Assembly (NCBI GenBank): GCA_902984215.1
Contig: CADWAF010001868.1
Location: 56,728-120,727, forward strand
Reading direction: 5' to 3'
Source: Willaertia magna
Taxonomy: Eukaryota > Heterolobosea > Eutetramitea > Acrasida > Naegleriidae
Length of the DNA stretch: 64,000 nucleotides
The notes under the pieces were generated by a model. The model saw only the letters and a program-made list of their open reading frames with translations, did not search any database and was not told the origin of the DNA. This document shows, one piece after another, positions 1 to 10,254 of this stretch. The first letter of the stretch is position 1. Every line of letters starts with the position of its first letter. Both the position numbers and the translations under genes were made by a program.

Positions 1-3000
1 TAATGATAAAACTTATGAAACAATGCATATTTATAAAGAAGAGAAGACATCCAAGCCGTTAACTGATTATGACGAAGAGCAACAAAACGACTTTTATGTC
101 AGTGACAAATATATTTTTACAATAGCAATACCACTCATTAAAAATTTTTTCAACCGTGACTATTTTACTAGAGAATTTTTGCGTTTATTTAAAAATACTT
201 CTGAGAAAGATATACTTGATGAAGTCAATCAATTTTTAAAACTTCTCAACAAACTTTACACAAATACAGCCAATAATAGGTACAGAAAAATTGTTGTAGA
301 TTGTGCAGACATTGTTTATATTAAGGTTAAGGCAATAGATAGTAATTATGACCTAGAACAAATAGAAAGAGAAGACATGGAAATGATAGATCCATTACCT
401 ATTATAAGACCAACAATTAATACAGACGAAGTAATAGCTACCAGTTTTAATAGTAATGTTGAGGAACATGTTTATCGAAACGAACAAAAGGAGTTTAAAT
501 CATTGGCCGAGATATTAAATGAAAAAGTAAGTTATTTATTTTTTATATTTACCAAATGTGGTTAGTACAAAAACGAAAGAGGTCACCTAATTAAGGTTTG
601 CCAAAATGTACTTACAAAGGATGTTTCTAAGGAATACTTGGAAACATTTATTGGAACTATCGATACTATAAAATCATTAATAACAGAAATGGATGTTGAC
701 TTTATTATTAATAATGGTGTTCCTGAGTTGGTTTTGAATCTATTAACTTCAAATTTTAACGAGATGGTTAAGCAGGGGTTAGAATTAGGAAAAGAAATGT
801 TAACAAACGACAAAGCGAGAGAAAAAGTGAATACATTATTTAAATCCGGAAATTATGAACGATTCTTCCACTCTATAAAAACTCGTTTACGTCAATCTGC
901 CTATGAAGTAAAGGAACACAAAAAAAGAAATGTAGAACATAACACAGAGGAAAATAATTCTCAAGGTTATAAGGAGACAAGCTATGGTGTTGACGTATTG
1001 AAATTTTTACAATTACTTTGTGAAGGACATTATGCACCTAATCAAGAAATGATGCATTCTCAACAATTTAATAAGATATCTGTTGATATTCTGACTGAGT
1101 GTGTTGATTATGTTTTCAATGTGCACAAATATTTGAGTAAAACCAGTTTTCCATGTTTCCTTCAAGCTATTGAAACTTTGAATGAATTTATACAAGGACC
1201 ATCAAAAACAAATCAAAATGTATTAGCTGCTGCAAAGAAAACTTTATTCAGTGTATTGGGAGAGCTTTCAAATAATTTAAAGTTAGAAAGTCTAGTATAC
1301 TCAGACAAAATGGCATTTAATGAACTATCCTTATCACAAAGTTTAGATTTACTGGAAAAAATAATTATTTTACTTACTAGTTTACTGGAAGGAAATAACG
1401 CAAAGAGTCTTGAGCTTGTAAAAATGAATATGAAAAATACTGAGCTGCTCAAGGATAGTTTGATAACAAAATTATTTTTCTTTTCATCTATAATACTTCA
1501 AAAAGACGCAAACAATCTAAGGGAAGTAGTAGCTAAACAAATTGAACAAGATAAAGATGGTATTGATAAAGATCAAGTTATAAAGAAACTTAAAGAAATT
1601 GGGATATCAATATATATACTTTTTGAATATTTAGGGGAAGTTTCAAATATTAACAAGGAAAATATAGATTTTGACACGGGTGATAAAGATAAATATGTAA
1701 ATGAATTCAGTACAGTAATGAGTACTTATAGGGGACAAGTAGGATCAATAGAAATTTTAAGAAATAATGATATTGAAGTTGTTCACTTTCCAATACCCGA
1801 AAAGATTAAGATGATATCTAAGGATGCTCGTGACGAATTTGTGGAGGTATGTGACAGAGAATCAGCCCAAACGAAGGTTAAAGACCTATTTTCTTTTACT
1901 TTTGCAGTGGCCAGAATAGAAATTGAACATTTTACAGAACTTAATGCAAACCCTGATAGCAACATTTCCAAGTTATTTAATTTTGTTCAGGAATATTTTG
2001 TTTTTTTGAGAAGAGGTCTTTTCTTACTTGTTTTATTATTGAATATATTTATTGTAGCTGATTATCAAAAACAATTTGATCCATATGAAGGACCAATGCC
2101 TATTCCTGGAGTTCAAATTTCAGATGATCTTGTATATAGAGGCGATTTTAATTATGTGCCTATTGGTATTTTAGTGAAAGTTTTGGGTTTTGTTGTTTTA
2201 GTTTATTATTTAGTAGTATCGACTATTTATCTTACTTTCTTTTTAAAGCTTAAAATTAAAAAGAGGTTTAAGTTAACAAAGAATGAGAAATGGGATAATT
2301 TACCTCGTAATAGTGATTTTACAAAGAAGTTGCTTTGGGCTATTCTACAAGATCATAATGTTTGGTGGATTTTACTATATTTTGTTGTGACAGTATTATC
2401 TATCTTAATTTCTCCATTAATATTTATAGGTTTAACAATAGAGCTTGTGTTTTTATCTCCAGATGCTTTAGATATTATTAAAGGTATTGCTGAAAGTTAT
2501 CAAAAGTTGCTTTCAACTGCTGTACTCGCTCTGTTTACAATTGTTTCATGGACATTTGTTTACTTTAGTTGGAAATGGGATCAACTATTGCCAAATGATG
2601 AAATGGTATGTTCTGAAACTTTGACTTGTTTCATGAGTATTGTAAACTATGGTCTACGTGGAGGAGGTTTCTGGGAAGATATCACACCTGTAAGTATTAT
2701 TATTATTAACTTTATTATTAATAATTTTAATTAAGGCAAATCCACTGGATGTTGGAAGATTATTCCTTGATTTATTCTTTTCATTAGTTGTTATTATTGT
2801 ATTGGTTGGTATTGTTTTCGGTATTGTTTTAGAATCTTTTGAACAGAGAAGAGAAGAAAAGAGTGAATTAGAAGAAGAAAAAACTAAAAATTGTTTCATC
2901 TGTTCTAAACAGAAGGCAGAATTTGATGTCAGAGCAAATGAAGGTATTAATTTTGAAAAACATATAACTTGTGAACACAATATGTGGCACTATGTCTATT

Positions 3001-3329
3001 TCTTATTATATATAGAAGAGAAAGATAAGGATGAATACACTGGAATAGAGCAGTTCGTCAGTGACTTGGCTGCAAAGGAATCTATTGCTTTCTTCCCTAT
3101 TTTAAGATCTAAAACATTAGAACAAGCAGAAGAATCCAACAACCAAAATTTACCTAAAGAACCAATTGAAGAATCAAAACAAATAGAAAATTATCAATTA
3201 TTACATAATCAATTTAAAAGAGATAAGATGTTAAAAAGAGACGAAGAAATAATGAATGGATTATTCTCCAAAGAGAAGAAGGAAAAAGCAAAGAAAGATG
3301 TTAATGTTGGAATGGAATACTTTATTTAA
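1..3329 (+). CDS. Inositol trisphosphate receptor-like calcium channel, C-terminal part (5' end outside window)
   Basis: Three exons (about 2-526, 566-2689, 2736-3329) read in one frame through introns of 39 and 46 nt; the frame is open to the window edge, so the N-terminal ligand-binding part is missing. About 1080 residues are visible. They contain an RIH-associated-like stretch (KFLQLLCEGHYAPNQ, near residue 320), several hydrophobic segments between about 650 and 845, a pore loop (GLRGGGFWEDITP, near 875), a last pore helix (LFLDLFFSLVVIIVLVGIVF) and the IP3-receptor tail signature with CFIC and EHNMWHY, followed by YTGIEQFV. In the family the protein is a tetrameric Ca2+-release channel of the ER or related stores. 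The filter reads GGGFWED where animals have GGGVGD. Assignment to the IP3R/RyR superfamily is secure; the ligand cannot be judged without the N-terminus. It ends 50 nt before a convergent gene. Confidence 0.93.
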
Positions 3330-3379
3330 ATAATGTACATTAGTAAAAATACAATCGTAAAACTAAAAATATTGTCCAT

Positions 3380-4060
3380 TTACAGAAATATTTTCATCTT
3401 GTTCTTAATTTTCCTTCTGCATAGTGGACAGTCAACTATGGCATTAGAACACTTATTACAACAGCAACAATGTTTACAAGGCATAAACACAATACCTTTT
3501 TGTTCCACCAAACAAACTACACATCTCTTTTCTTTTTCTTCTCTATCTTCCAGCTCTTGTTTTACTAAAACTAATGAATCTTTCAATTGTTTTTTAGTTT
3601 CAAAAAGCTTCTCATTTGACATATTACGTACTTCTACTACAAATTTATTTTCTTCCAATATTTCAATTTGTTCTCTTAATTGTTTAATTTTCTGTTGTAA
3701 TTTAACAATTTTCCTTTCTTGTTTCTTTTGTTGCCTTTGTGTTTGGCTAATGAAGGATTGAATATTTTTCACTAACTTTGTTTCTGGTTTGTTTTTGGTA
3801 TTATTAGAACTATAATTACTACAACCACTGCTATTACTGGCTGTACTTAAGGTATCTGTTTCTTCTTCTTGATAATATTCATTTTCTTCTGTAAAATCTT
3901 CTTCTGTATAGTTTTCAAAATCCTCATCTTCCTCTTCGTCAACAACCGTTGGCTTAATAAATTTTCTATTTCTAGCGGCTGAATTAAAACCAGAATAATT
4001 GCTGGCACGTCTTGTTCTTTTCATGGTTTGATTTTTTATGGTTGACAAATTTAAAAACAT
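3380..4060 (-). CDS. RING-finger protein, probable E3 ubiquitin ligase
   Basis: 226 residues from the first in-frame ATG (4060); a second ATG at 4024 is equally possible, and the frame upstream of 4060 only offers TTG. The N-terminal half is acidic and Ser-rich (EDEDFENYTEEDF), the middle (roughly 105-170) is a Lys/Gln/Glu-rich coiled coil, and the C-terminus carries a C3HC4 RING with CVVCLVEQKGIVFMPCKH and later CPLCRR, the compact spacing typical of IAP/Mulan-type RINGs. The RING would recruit an E2; the coiled coil probably drives dimerisation or substrate binding. No membrane segment is seen. Convergent with the calcium channel gene. The ligase role is inferred from the family; the substrate is unknown. 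Confidence 0.8.
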   Translation of the reverse strand: MFLNLSTIKNQTMKRTRRASNYSGFNSAARNRKFIKPTVVDEEEDEDFENYTEEDFTEENEYYQEEETDTLSTASNSSGCSNYSSNNTKNKPETKLVKNIQSFISQTQRQQKKQERKIVKLQQKIKQLREQIEILEENKFVVEVRNMSNEKLFETKKQLKDSLVLVKQELEDREEKEKRCVVCLVEQKGIVFMPCKHCCCCNKCSNAIVDCPLCRRKIKNKMKIFL

Positions 4061-4138
4061 TGTTATTTTTAAACTACTTGTAACTATCAAATGTCTTTCT
4101 ACTTTTTATTTTTAACAACTACAATAAATAATTGTAAA

Positions 4139-5528
4139 TTACAATCTCTTTTTCATTGATTTAAAATATTGATCATAAACCTTTTGTACTTCTGAGTTGA
4201 CTGCATTTCTATAATATGCCACTTGATTATTTAATTTATCTGGATAAACTCTATTTGTTAAAAAGATGGTATAAATCTCTCTTTCAGGATCCCCACAAAC
4301 TATAAATTGTTATAAATAAATAATAATTTAATACTTACCTTGAGTACCAGTATAACCTAAGTGTAAGAAAGTTTTCTTTGATAAACTTCCACAACTTCCA
4401 TTTCCTTCATAATTTGTATCCCAACCTAATGCTCTACTACTTTGAGTACCATTCTTTACTGTAATAAATAATTCATAAGTTGTTTGATTTAAGAAGTTTC
4501 CTTTTCTTCTAAACATTAATTCATCCATCATCTTTTGTACATCAATTACATTACTAAATAATCCTGCATGACCTGAGATACCTCCTGTTGCATAACAATT
4601 CTCATCGGAAACAACTCCCTATTAAAGAATGTTCACATTAACAAGAAGAATGATTACTTACTTGAATTAATTCATGACGATAACTATTATCAACCCAAGC
4701 AGGAGGAATAGAAGCTCTTTCTTCAGTTTTAGGAACAAATTCACTATCATTCATATCTAAATTTTCTAATACATATCTTCTAACAAAAGCTTCATAATAA
4801 CAAACCTCAATACCCTTACCATCTATTCCACCTCCTTGTTCTAAACAATCTTTACGTAAATCACTAACTGAAATAAGTTTCCTATCCTTAGCAATCTTAC
4901 CAACAATAAACATTATAGAAATCATTGATAAATCACTATAAACATATTCTTTACCAATTGGATTCTGTAATGTTTGACTTAACCAACTATCATATATCTT
5001 TGAAATACAAGTAAATACTTGTGGAGGATGATATTGAGAAGTAGCTGGACATCCAAAGGCTTGTTCACTATATCCTGGTGAAGGATCTGGAGGAAATCCA
5101 GAATTATGTAAAAGTAAATTCTCTATTGTTATTCCTCCTTTTCCATTCTGTTTAAAATCCGGAAAGTATTCAACTACTTTTTGTTTAATGTTCAATAAAC
5201 CTTTTTGATAGAGAATTGCTGTTGCAGAAGTAGCTGCTAATACTTTACTACATGAAGCCATATCGAATTTAGTTTTAATATGCATTGGTTGATTATTCGT
5301 TTCATTATAAGTGAAATATCCATATGCATTAGTATAAACTATTCCTTTACGATCACCAATTAAAATAGTTGCACCTGGATAAGCTTTTAATGTAATTCCT
5401 TTTTTAATAATTTCATCTAAATTATTCCACACACTATTATTTGGTTGTCGTTGATTAGAAAAATCAATAAACAAACATAATGAAATAATTGCAAAGAGAA
5501 TTGCTGTGATTTTCACTTTGCATGACAT
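4139..5528 (-). CDS. Serine beta-lactamase-like hydrolase (class C / LACTB-type fold), membrane-anchored or secreted
   Basis: Three exons on the minus strand: 5528-4662, 4618-4339 and 4299-4139, with introns of 43 and 39 nt; 435 residues. The frame extends to 5597 but only with TTG; ATG 5528 follows an A-run and gives a hydrophobic leader (KITAILFAIISLCLFI). Three active-site motifs of the penicillin-recognising family are visible: SxxK in DMASCSK, Y-x-N-like YSD in YVYSDLSM, and the third box HLGYTGT. GHAGLFSN and FLTNRVYP, typical of bacterial-type serine hydrolases, lie in exons 2 and 3 and confirm the splicing. The likely activity is ester, amide or peptide hydrolysis by an acylated serine; the substrate cannot be told. 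Bacterial origin is possible, but the gene has introns and host-like composition. Confidence 0.88.
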
Positions 5529-5627
5529 TTTTTTTCCTTGTTGACATTTGTAACCAATAATTTGCACATGATCTAAGACATGATGGCAGTCTTTCAAGTT
5601 ATTTATTAATTTACAATTTTAAAATAA

Positions 5628-6044
5628 TTATATTCCTTTTAAACTTTCCAATTCTTTCAAAATATTTTCAATATCTGAAGAAGAATATTCCTGTAAACTT
5701 GGAATTAAAGTTTGTGCTTCTTCTGCATCACCAGGTAATAAATTAGCTAATTGAGCAATTTGAAAAGGATGTAATTTCTTTTTCTCTCCACTTTGATTCA
5801 TTAATGTAACTCTAGCTAAATACTTTCTAATTGCCTCTTTTGTTTCAGAAGAAATACCACCACTGAAACGTTTAGCGTAATGTAATGATTTTTCAAAAAC
5901 ATCATTAATTACATCTGATTTTTCTTTTTCCATTTCTTCTTTTTTCTTTGATAGAATGAAGGCTACTTCGGAAATGGTTAAACAATTTTTATCTTTAAAA
6001 TCTTCACCTAGATTTAATGTCTCTGCATCTTCATTGTCCATCAT
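5628..6044 (-). CDS. RPB4: RNA polymerase II subunit RPB4
   Basis: 138 residues, no intron, starting at a double ATG (6044, 6041) after a run of A. The protein fits the RPB4/RPC9 family in length and pattern: an N-terminal segment LTISEVAFILSKKKEE, a helical middle, and the hallmark HRDC-like stretch LHPFQIAQLANLLPGDAEEA followed by TLIPSLQEYS. RPB4 pairs with RPB7 to form the stalk of Pol II, which acts in initiation, RNA export and decay. RPC9, the Pol III paralogue, is the main alternative, but DAEEAxTLIPSL is the RPB4 form. It is transcribed away from the membrane-protein gene at 6232. Confidence 0.9.
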   Translation of the reverse strand: MMDNEDAETLNLGEDFKDKNCLTISEVAFILSKKKEEMEKEKSDVINDVFEKSLHYAKRFSGGISSETKEAIRKYLARVTLMNQSGEKKKLHPFQIAQLANLLPGDAEEAQTLIPSLQEYSSSDIENILKELESLKGI

Positions 6045-6231
6045 TTTTTTTTATTAATAAATTGAATTTTTTAACGATAAAATTGACAAAAGAATAACAA
6101 AACAATGAAGTTAGTGAAATAATTAGCAAAAATCAACATAACTGTCAGTTTTATGGTAAAAAAACAAATACAAAACCGTGATAAATTTGTAGAATAGCAA
6201 ATGCAATTGTAAAAAAAACACAAAAAAAATA

Positions 6232-7074
6232 ATGCAAAGACAATCCATTAATCTTATTCTCTTTTCAACATTCTTTTTGATATATTTCTTTTCTTCCCTT
6301 TCAGTAAATGCTAAATTATTTGATAGTATTAATAATAAAATATCATTAACCACTGATTTTTCAAGTTTAATAAATCAAATAAAAGAACAATCTAAATTAT
6401 TAAAAGAATCATCAACAACAAATAATTATTTAAAAGAATATTTAAATAATGAAAATAATAATCAACTATTTGAAACATTTCAATCAGGTACATGGATTGG
6501 TGATTGGCAAACATTTAATGATGGATGTAGTTCAATTACCTTACCTTTTACAAGTTTTAGAAGTAATGGCGCTGGTGATCTTTTATTATCAGATGTTTTA
6601 CAAAAAAATATTTTTCAATTTACAAAGTTTGTAAAAAACTCAATACAAGATAATATTTATTTTGCAACTGTATCTTTTAAAGATAACGAAGGAAAGGAAA
6701 GTAGTTTACCAATTTGTACAAAAGTTGTAATTTCTGGTAATCAAGTTGATTTTGTATTTAATGTTAATGTTTTAAATTTATGTACTGGTGTTGTAAAGGG
6801 TTCACCAAGTTGTAATATTAAATCAGATTCTATTACAATGGATATGGTAACTGTATTTTCTTATTATGGAACTGTTACAATGGTTATTATATTTGCGATT
6901 GTTGGTGTTTTCTTAGGTTCAATTTGTTGTGTTGCTTCATGTATTACTTGTTGTATTTGTTTTGGTGTTTGTACTTGTGGTGGTTTATGTAATAGTTGTG
7001 TAGGATGTTGTTCTGCTAGAAGAAAGGCAAGAGAAGAAAAAGAAGCTTATGCAAGAATGAATGAACAATTGTAA
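6232..7074 (+). CDS. Family A secreted/type I membrane protein with Cys-rich cytoplasmic tail
   Basis: 280 residues. A signal peptide (about 1-27, with LILFSTFFLIYFFSSL) leads to an extracellular domain with FQSGTWIGDWQTFNDGC near residue 85, then four spaced cysteines (ICTKVV, LNLC, SCN), a single membrane helix (about 211-235) that runs straight into a cysteine-dense segment (CCVASCITCCICFGVC, then TCGGLCNSCVGCC) and a short charged tail. The gene at 28468 is a clear paralogue with the same order of motifs. I do not recognise a named family. The juxtamembrane cysteines suggest palmitoylation or metal/disulfide chemistry; this is inference. The frame opens at ATG 6232, about 190 nt from the divergent RPB4 start. 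Confidence 0.8.
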   Translation: MQRQSINLILFSTFFLIYFFSSLSVNAKLFDSINNKISLTTDFSSLINQIKEQSKLLKESSTTNNYLKEYLNNENNNQLFETFQSGTWIGDWQTFNDGCSSITLPFTSFRSNGAGDLLLSDVLQKNIFQFTKFVKNSIQDNIYFATVSFKDNEGKESSLPICTKVVISGNQVDFVFNVNVLNLCTGVVKGSPSCNIKSDSITMDMVTVFSYYGTVTMVIIFAIVGVFLGSICCVASCITCCICFGVCTCGGLCNSCVGCCSARRKAREEKEAYARMNEQL

Positions 7075-7257
7075 ATAATTATTGTAAAATGTGGTGGAGT
7101 TTTGATTTACAAAAAATCTTTACAATAATTGCGCAAAAAACCAATAAATACATCCTTTAGGGAAAATACGTCCTTTTGATTCTAGTTGGGCAATTGTGTT
7201 TGGATAAATAGAAGATCATTACGTTCCAATTAATTATGATCAAAAACAAATAAGAAA

Positions 7258-8199
7258 ATGTCTTCAGTCTTTATTGCTGGTGCAGGTGGATATATTGGAC
7301 AAGGTGTTACTTTTGCTTTTAGAAGAGCTGGTTTTAGAGTTTATGGATTAGTTCGTAGTCAATCTAAAGCATCTGTATTGTTAAAGAATGAAATCATTCC
7401 TATAGTTGCTGATCTTCAGGATGTTAATGCTTATAAAGATGTTTTAGTAAAATGTTCAGTAATTGTTGATGCTGTTGGAATGGGCGAACACACTGAGCTA
7501 TTTCTTAATGCTGTAAATGATGCTGGAAAGACACGTAATGAAGATGTAGATAAAACTGATATTTACAAACCACTTTACATTTTCACTTCTGGAATAATGA
7601 CTTATGGCAATGCAAGTAATGGACCTCTTGATGAAAGTGTTAGACCAAAACCAACGCATAAATGGACAGAAGATAGAAGGTTATTTGAAAATAAGGTTTT
7701 AATGTTAGGCAAGAAGGAAGACTCTTTTATTCGTACAGTTGTTGTTAGACCTGGTTTTGTCTTTGGGAGAAATGGAGGACCAATCGCCACTCAGTTCTTT
7801 AGCATTCCAAAAGATAAAGATTTAGTTTTATATGGTGCCCCTAATAAAAGATGGTCTTGGGTACATGTTGATGATCTAGGTGAAGGTTATACCTTAATTG
7901 CACGGGCTGGTTCAGTTGTAGATAGCCAATTATTTAATTTAGCAGCTGTGGATAATCCAACCTATCTTGAATTACGTTTGGCTATGGCAAAGGTTGCTGG
8001 TTGGAAAGAAGAAAATCATAAGGTTGAATATAGTGAAATTCCAGAGGATGATGTGGGTACTCAAGTTTTTGAGAATACAGGAATAATTAATCCTGCTAAG
8101 GCATTTGACGTTTTAAATTGGAGACCAAGAACTACTAGTTTCCTTAGTGAAATAGATATTTATTATCAATCTTGGCTAGCTTCACAACAAAATAAATAA
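7258..8199 (+). CDS. NAD(P)-dependent epimerase/dehydratase-like protein (atypical extended SDR)
   Basis: 313 residues, intronless. The N-terminus has the Rossmann dinucleotide motif (FIAGAGGYIGQG, residues 5-16) and an early basic patch RSQSK that would fit NADP. The later pattern (VADLQD, SGIMTYGN, VVVRPGFVFGRNGG, WSWVHVDDLGEGY) is the usual run of the extended short-chain dehydrogenase/epimerase family. The classical YxxxK catalytic pair is not obvious, so an NmrA-like or atypical member, possibly a redox-sensing or non-sugar enzyme, is as likely as a nucleotide-sugar epimerase. No signal peptide, so cytosolic. Convergent with the RCC1 gene with 33 nt between stops. Confidence 0.85.
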   Translation: MSSVFIAGAGGYIGQGVTFAFRRAGFRVYGLVRSQSKASVLLKNEIIPIVADLQDVNAYKDVLVKCSVIVDAVGMGEHTELFLNAVNDAGKTRNEDVDKTDIYKPLYIFTSGIMTYGNASNGPLDESVRPKPTHKWTEDRRLFENKVLMLGKKEDSFIRTVVVRPGFVFGRNGGPIATQFFSIPKDKDLVLYGAPNKRWSWVHVDDLGEGYTLIARAGSVVDSQLFNLAAVDNPTYLELRLAMAKVAGWKEENHKVEYSEIPEDDVGTQVFENTGIINPAKAFDVLNWRPRTTSFLSEIDIYYQSWLASQQNK

Positions 8200-8232
8200 A
8201 CAATTATAATTTTATATTTACAAATTTACAGA

Positions 8233-9752
8233 TTAGTTAGTAAATGATATTTCAACATCGTCAAAAGATGTTTTTCTTTTCTTGTTATTATTTTCTGCTC
8301 TTTCTTTCAGTCTCTCAAAACCCCAAGCTACTCTTCTATTGTTAAATTTGAAGAATTTAAATGTACAAGAGCTATTAGAGCTTGTTAATAGTTGTTGTGA
8401 GGAGAATAGGAAAGGCAAAGAATTTTTCTCTGGTGCCTTTGTTTTGATAACCTGAGGTAAGGATTCATTTCTATAGTGACCCACAGCTAGTTGACCATTT
8501 TGGTTAAATCCACAAGCAAAGTGCACCATTTCTTTGTTAATTCTAGAAAAACCATTGAATATTGAATGATAAGAACCACTGCTTATGGACTCTATTTCAA
8601 TTTTGTTATCTCTAAAATATGTAACTAATCTAGGTTCAAAAACATGTTTAACGTGTTGGCTTTTTCCTTCGGCTTCTAAATTCCCTAAAGCAAGTTGACC
8701 GTAATAGTGGTGACCACAGGTATAAATATTACCACATTTCGTTAAAAATAAGGTGTGTTTTTCACCACAAGCAACAGATTTAATTGATTTCCCTTCGTTG
8801 TCAAAATAATTTAATTGAATGGGGATATTAACTTGTGAAACAACATTTCCGGAACTGTTTGATAACCCCAATTGACCTTCTAAATTTCTACCATTAACAA
8901 ATGTTTTCCCACTCTTTGTAATAAATAAATTATGAAATCCACCAACAACAATCTTATCTATAATCTCACTTTCTAAACATGTTATTCTTGTTGGTAGATA
9001 TCTAGTCCTACTATCAGGTAAACCAAGTTGACCGTACTCATTGTTACCCATTGTATAAATATGATTTTTGTTAGTCATCATAATTGTATGTTTTTGACCA
9101 CATCCAACCCATTTAACTTCCTCTCCAATAGGTAATATAATTCGCTTTGGAGAAGTTAAACGAAAAGGAAAAGAGAAACCTAAAGTGTTTCCATTCGTTA
9201 CACCTAATTGACCATCACTATTGGATCCCATACCGAAGACATGACCACATTTTGAAAGTAAAATTGAATGTTCTCTTCCACAGGCTATAGAAATGATTTC
9301 AATACCGTTAAAGATTGGATCGGAAGTAATATCATATAAATTAATATTTGTTTTTGGATGTAATACTTCTTCTTCATTTTGATTATCAACTAAGGCTATA
9401 TCATCATCCTTTTCCTGTAAATTTCTAATATATTCTTTGTGTTTTCTTTCATCATACCCTAATTGACCTTTTCAAATATTTTTTACATTTTAGTTATTTA
9501 CAACTTTGCAAGTTGAAACTTACCCTCATTGTTTCTTCCCAATGCTAAAACTCTATGCTTATTAGTTAAACAAAGGGTGTGAAAAGAACCACCCTCAATC
9601 TTTTCTATTGTTTCTCCATGAAGAAGATAGGATGAAATATTATCTGATAAAAAGGTCTTAAAATTGGTTTGGTTTTGAAAAGAGTCAATGCTAGCTTGTT
9701 TAAAGACATTAAAACCAGCAAATGCCCATTCTGTTGTAGAACTTTCTTCCAT
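8233..9752 (-). CDS. RCC1-repeat (beta-propeller) protein
   Basis: Two exons, 9752-9524 and 9467-8233, joined across a 56-nt intron; 487 residues. The junction restores the repeat motif NNEGQLGYD, which supports the splice. Repeats have the RCC1 form (GGSFHTL, GSNSDGQLG, GNNEYGQLG, GRNLEGQLG, CGHHYYGQL, CGFNQNGQL) and span nearly the whole protein, consistent with a seven-bladed propeller. A basic tail (NNKKRKTSF) could be a nuclear signal. RCC1 itself is the Ran exchange factor, but most protist RCC1-repeat proteins are scaffolds or ligase parts of unknown partner, so the function is left open. A long acidic insertion (about 85-130) interrupts the first blades. Confidence 0.9.
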
Positions 9753-10254
9753 TATCGTTTTTTTTGAATGTTTTTATTATTTTATGATAAACTAGCTTGC
9801 AATTTCATTACCTTGTCAACTGGATATTGTATAGTTATCCATTTTGCGCGTTTGCGTAATTATGAATCAAACTGGTTGAATGTGTAATTAGGATTTCGAA
9901 ATGGATTTTTAATCTTAATAACAAGATATTAACTTACGAGAGTTCGCTACCTAAAGCAAGTGTTTCTGATAGGACTAAACACAATAATTATTACAAAAGA
10001 AATTCAAAGAAGTAAAACAATAGATTACTAAGGTATAAAAGTTTTAAAAAGAAGTAAATCCCTTTGTGCAAAACACACTTTTTCTTGAGTCATACCTCAT
10101 AAAGAATTTTAGTTATTAAGGTGCCTCAACACTATTAACTCTATCAATCACATGTCATTAAAATAACACTATCAACAAAAAAAAATTTAGAACAGCACTT
10201 TCAAAATAGTACTGACTAAAGTGCCGTTATTAACCTGATCATAAAGGAAGAAAG
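9753..10254. other. Intergenic region between two divergent genes
   Basis: About 500 bases between the start codons of the RCC1 gene (minus) and the cysteine-array gene (plus). I see no open frame of coding character and no RNA gene. It should hold both promoters. A short inverted pair GCACTTT (10195-10201) and AAAGTGC (10218-10224) lies 30-60 nt before the plus-strand start. Confidence 0.5.

Noticed and set aside
3333..3761. Plus-strand frame opposite the RING gene
   Set aside because: It is the antisense of the RING and coiled-coil codons, Ser/Phe/Cys-rich and without domain.
5529..5597. Longer N-terminus for the beta-lactamase-like protein
   Set aside because: It would start at TTG and put a Cys/His-rich stretch before a good leader. 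The same reasoning removed TTG/GTG extensions at 4090, 14288, 19817, 30205, 49805 and 57698.
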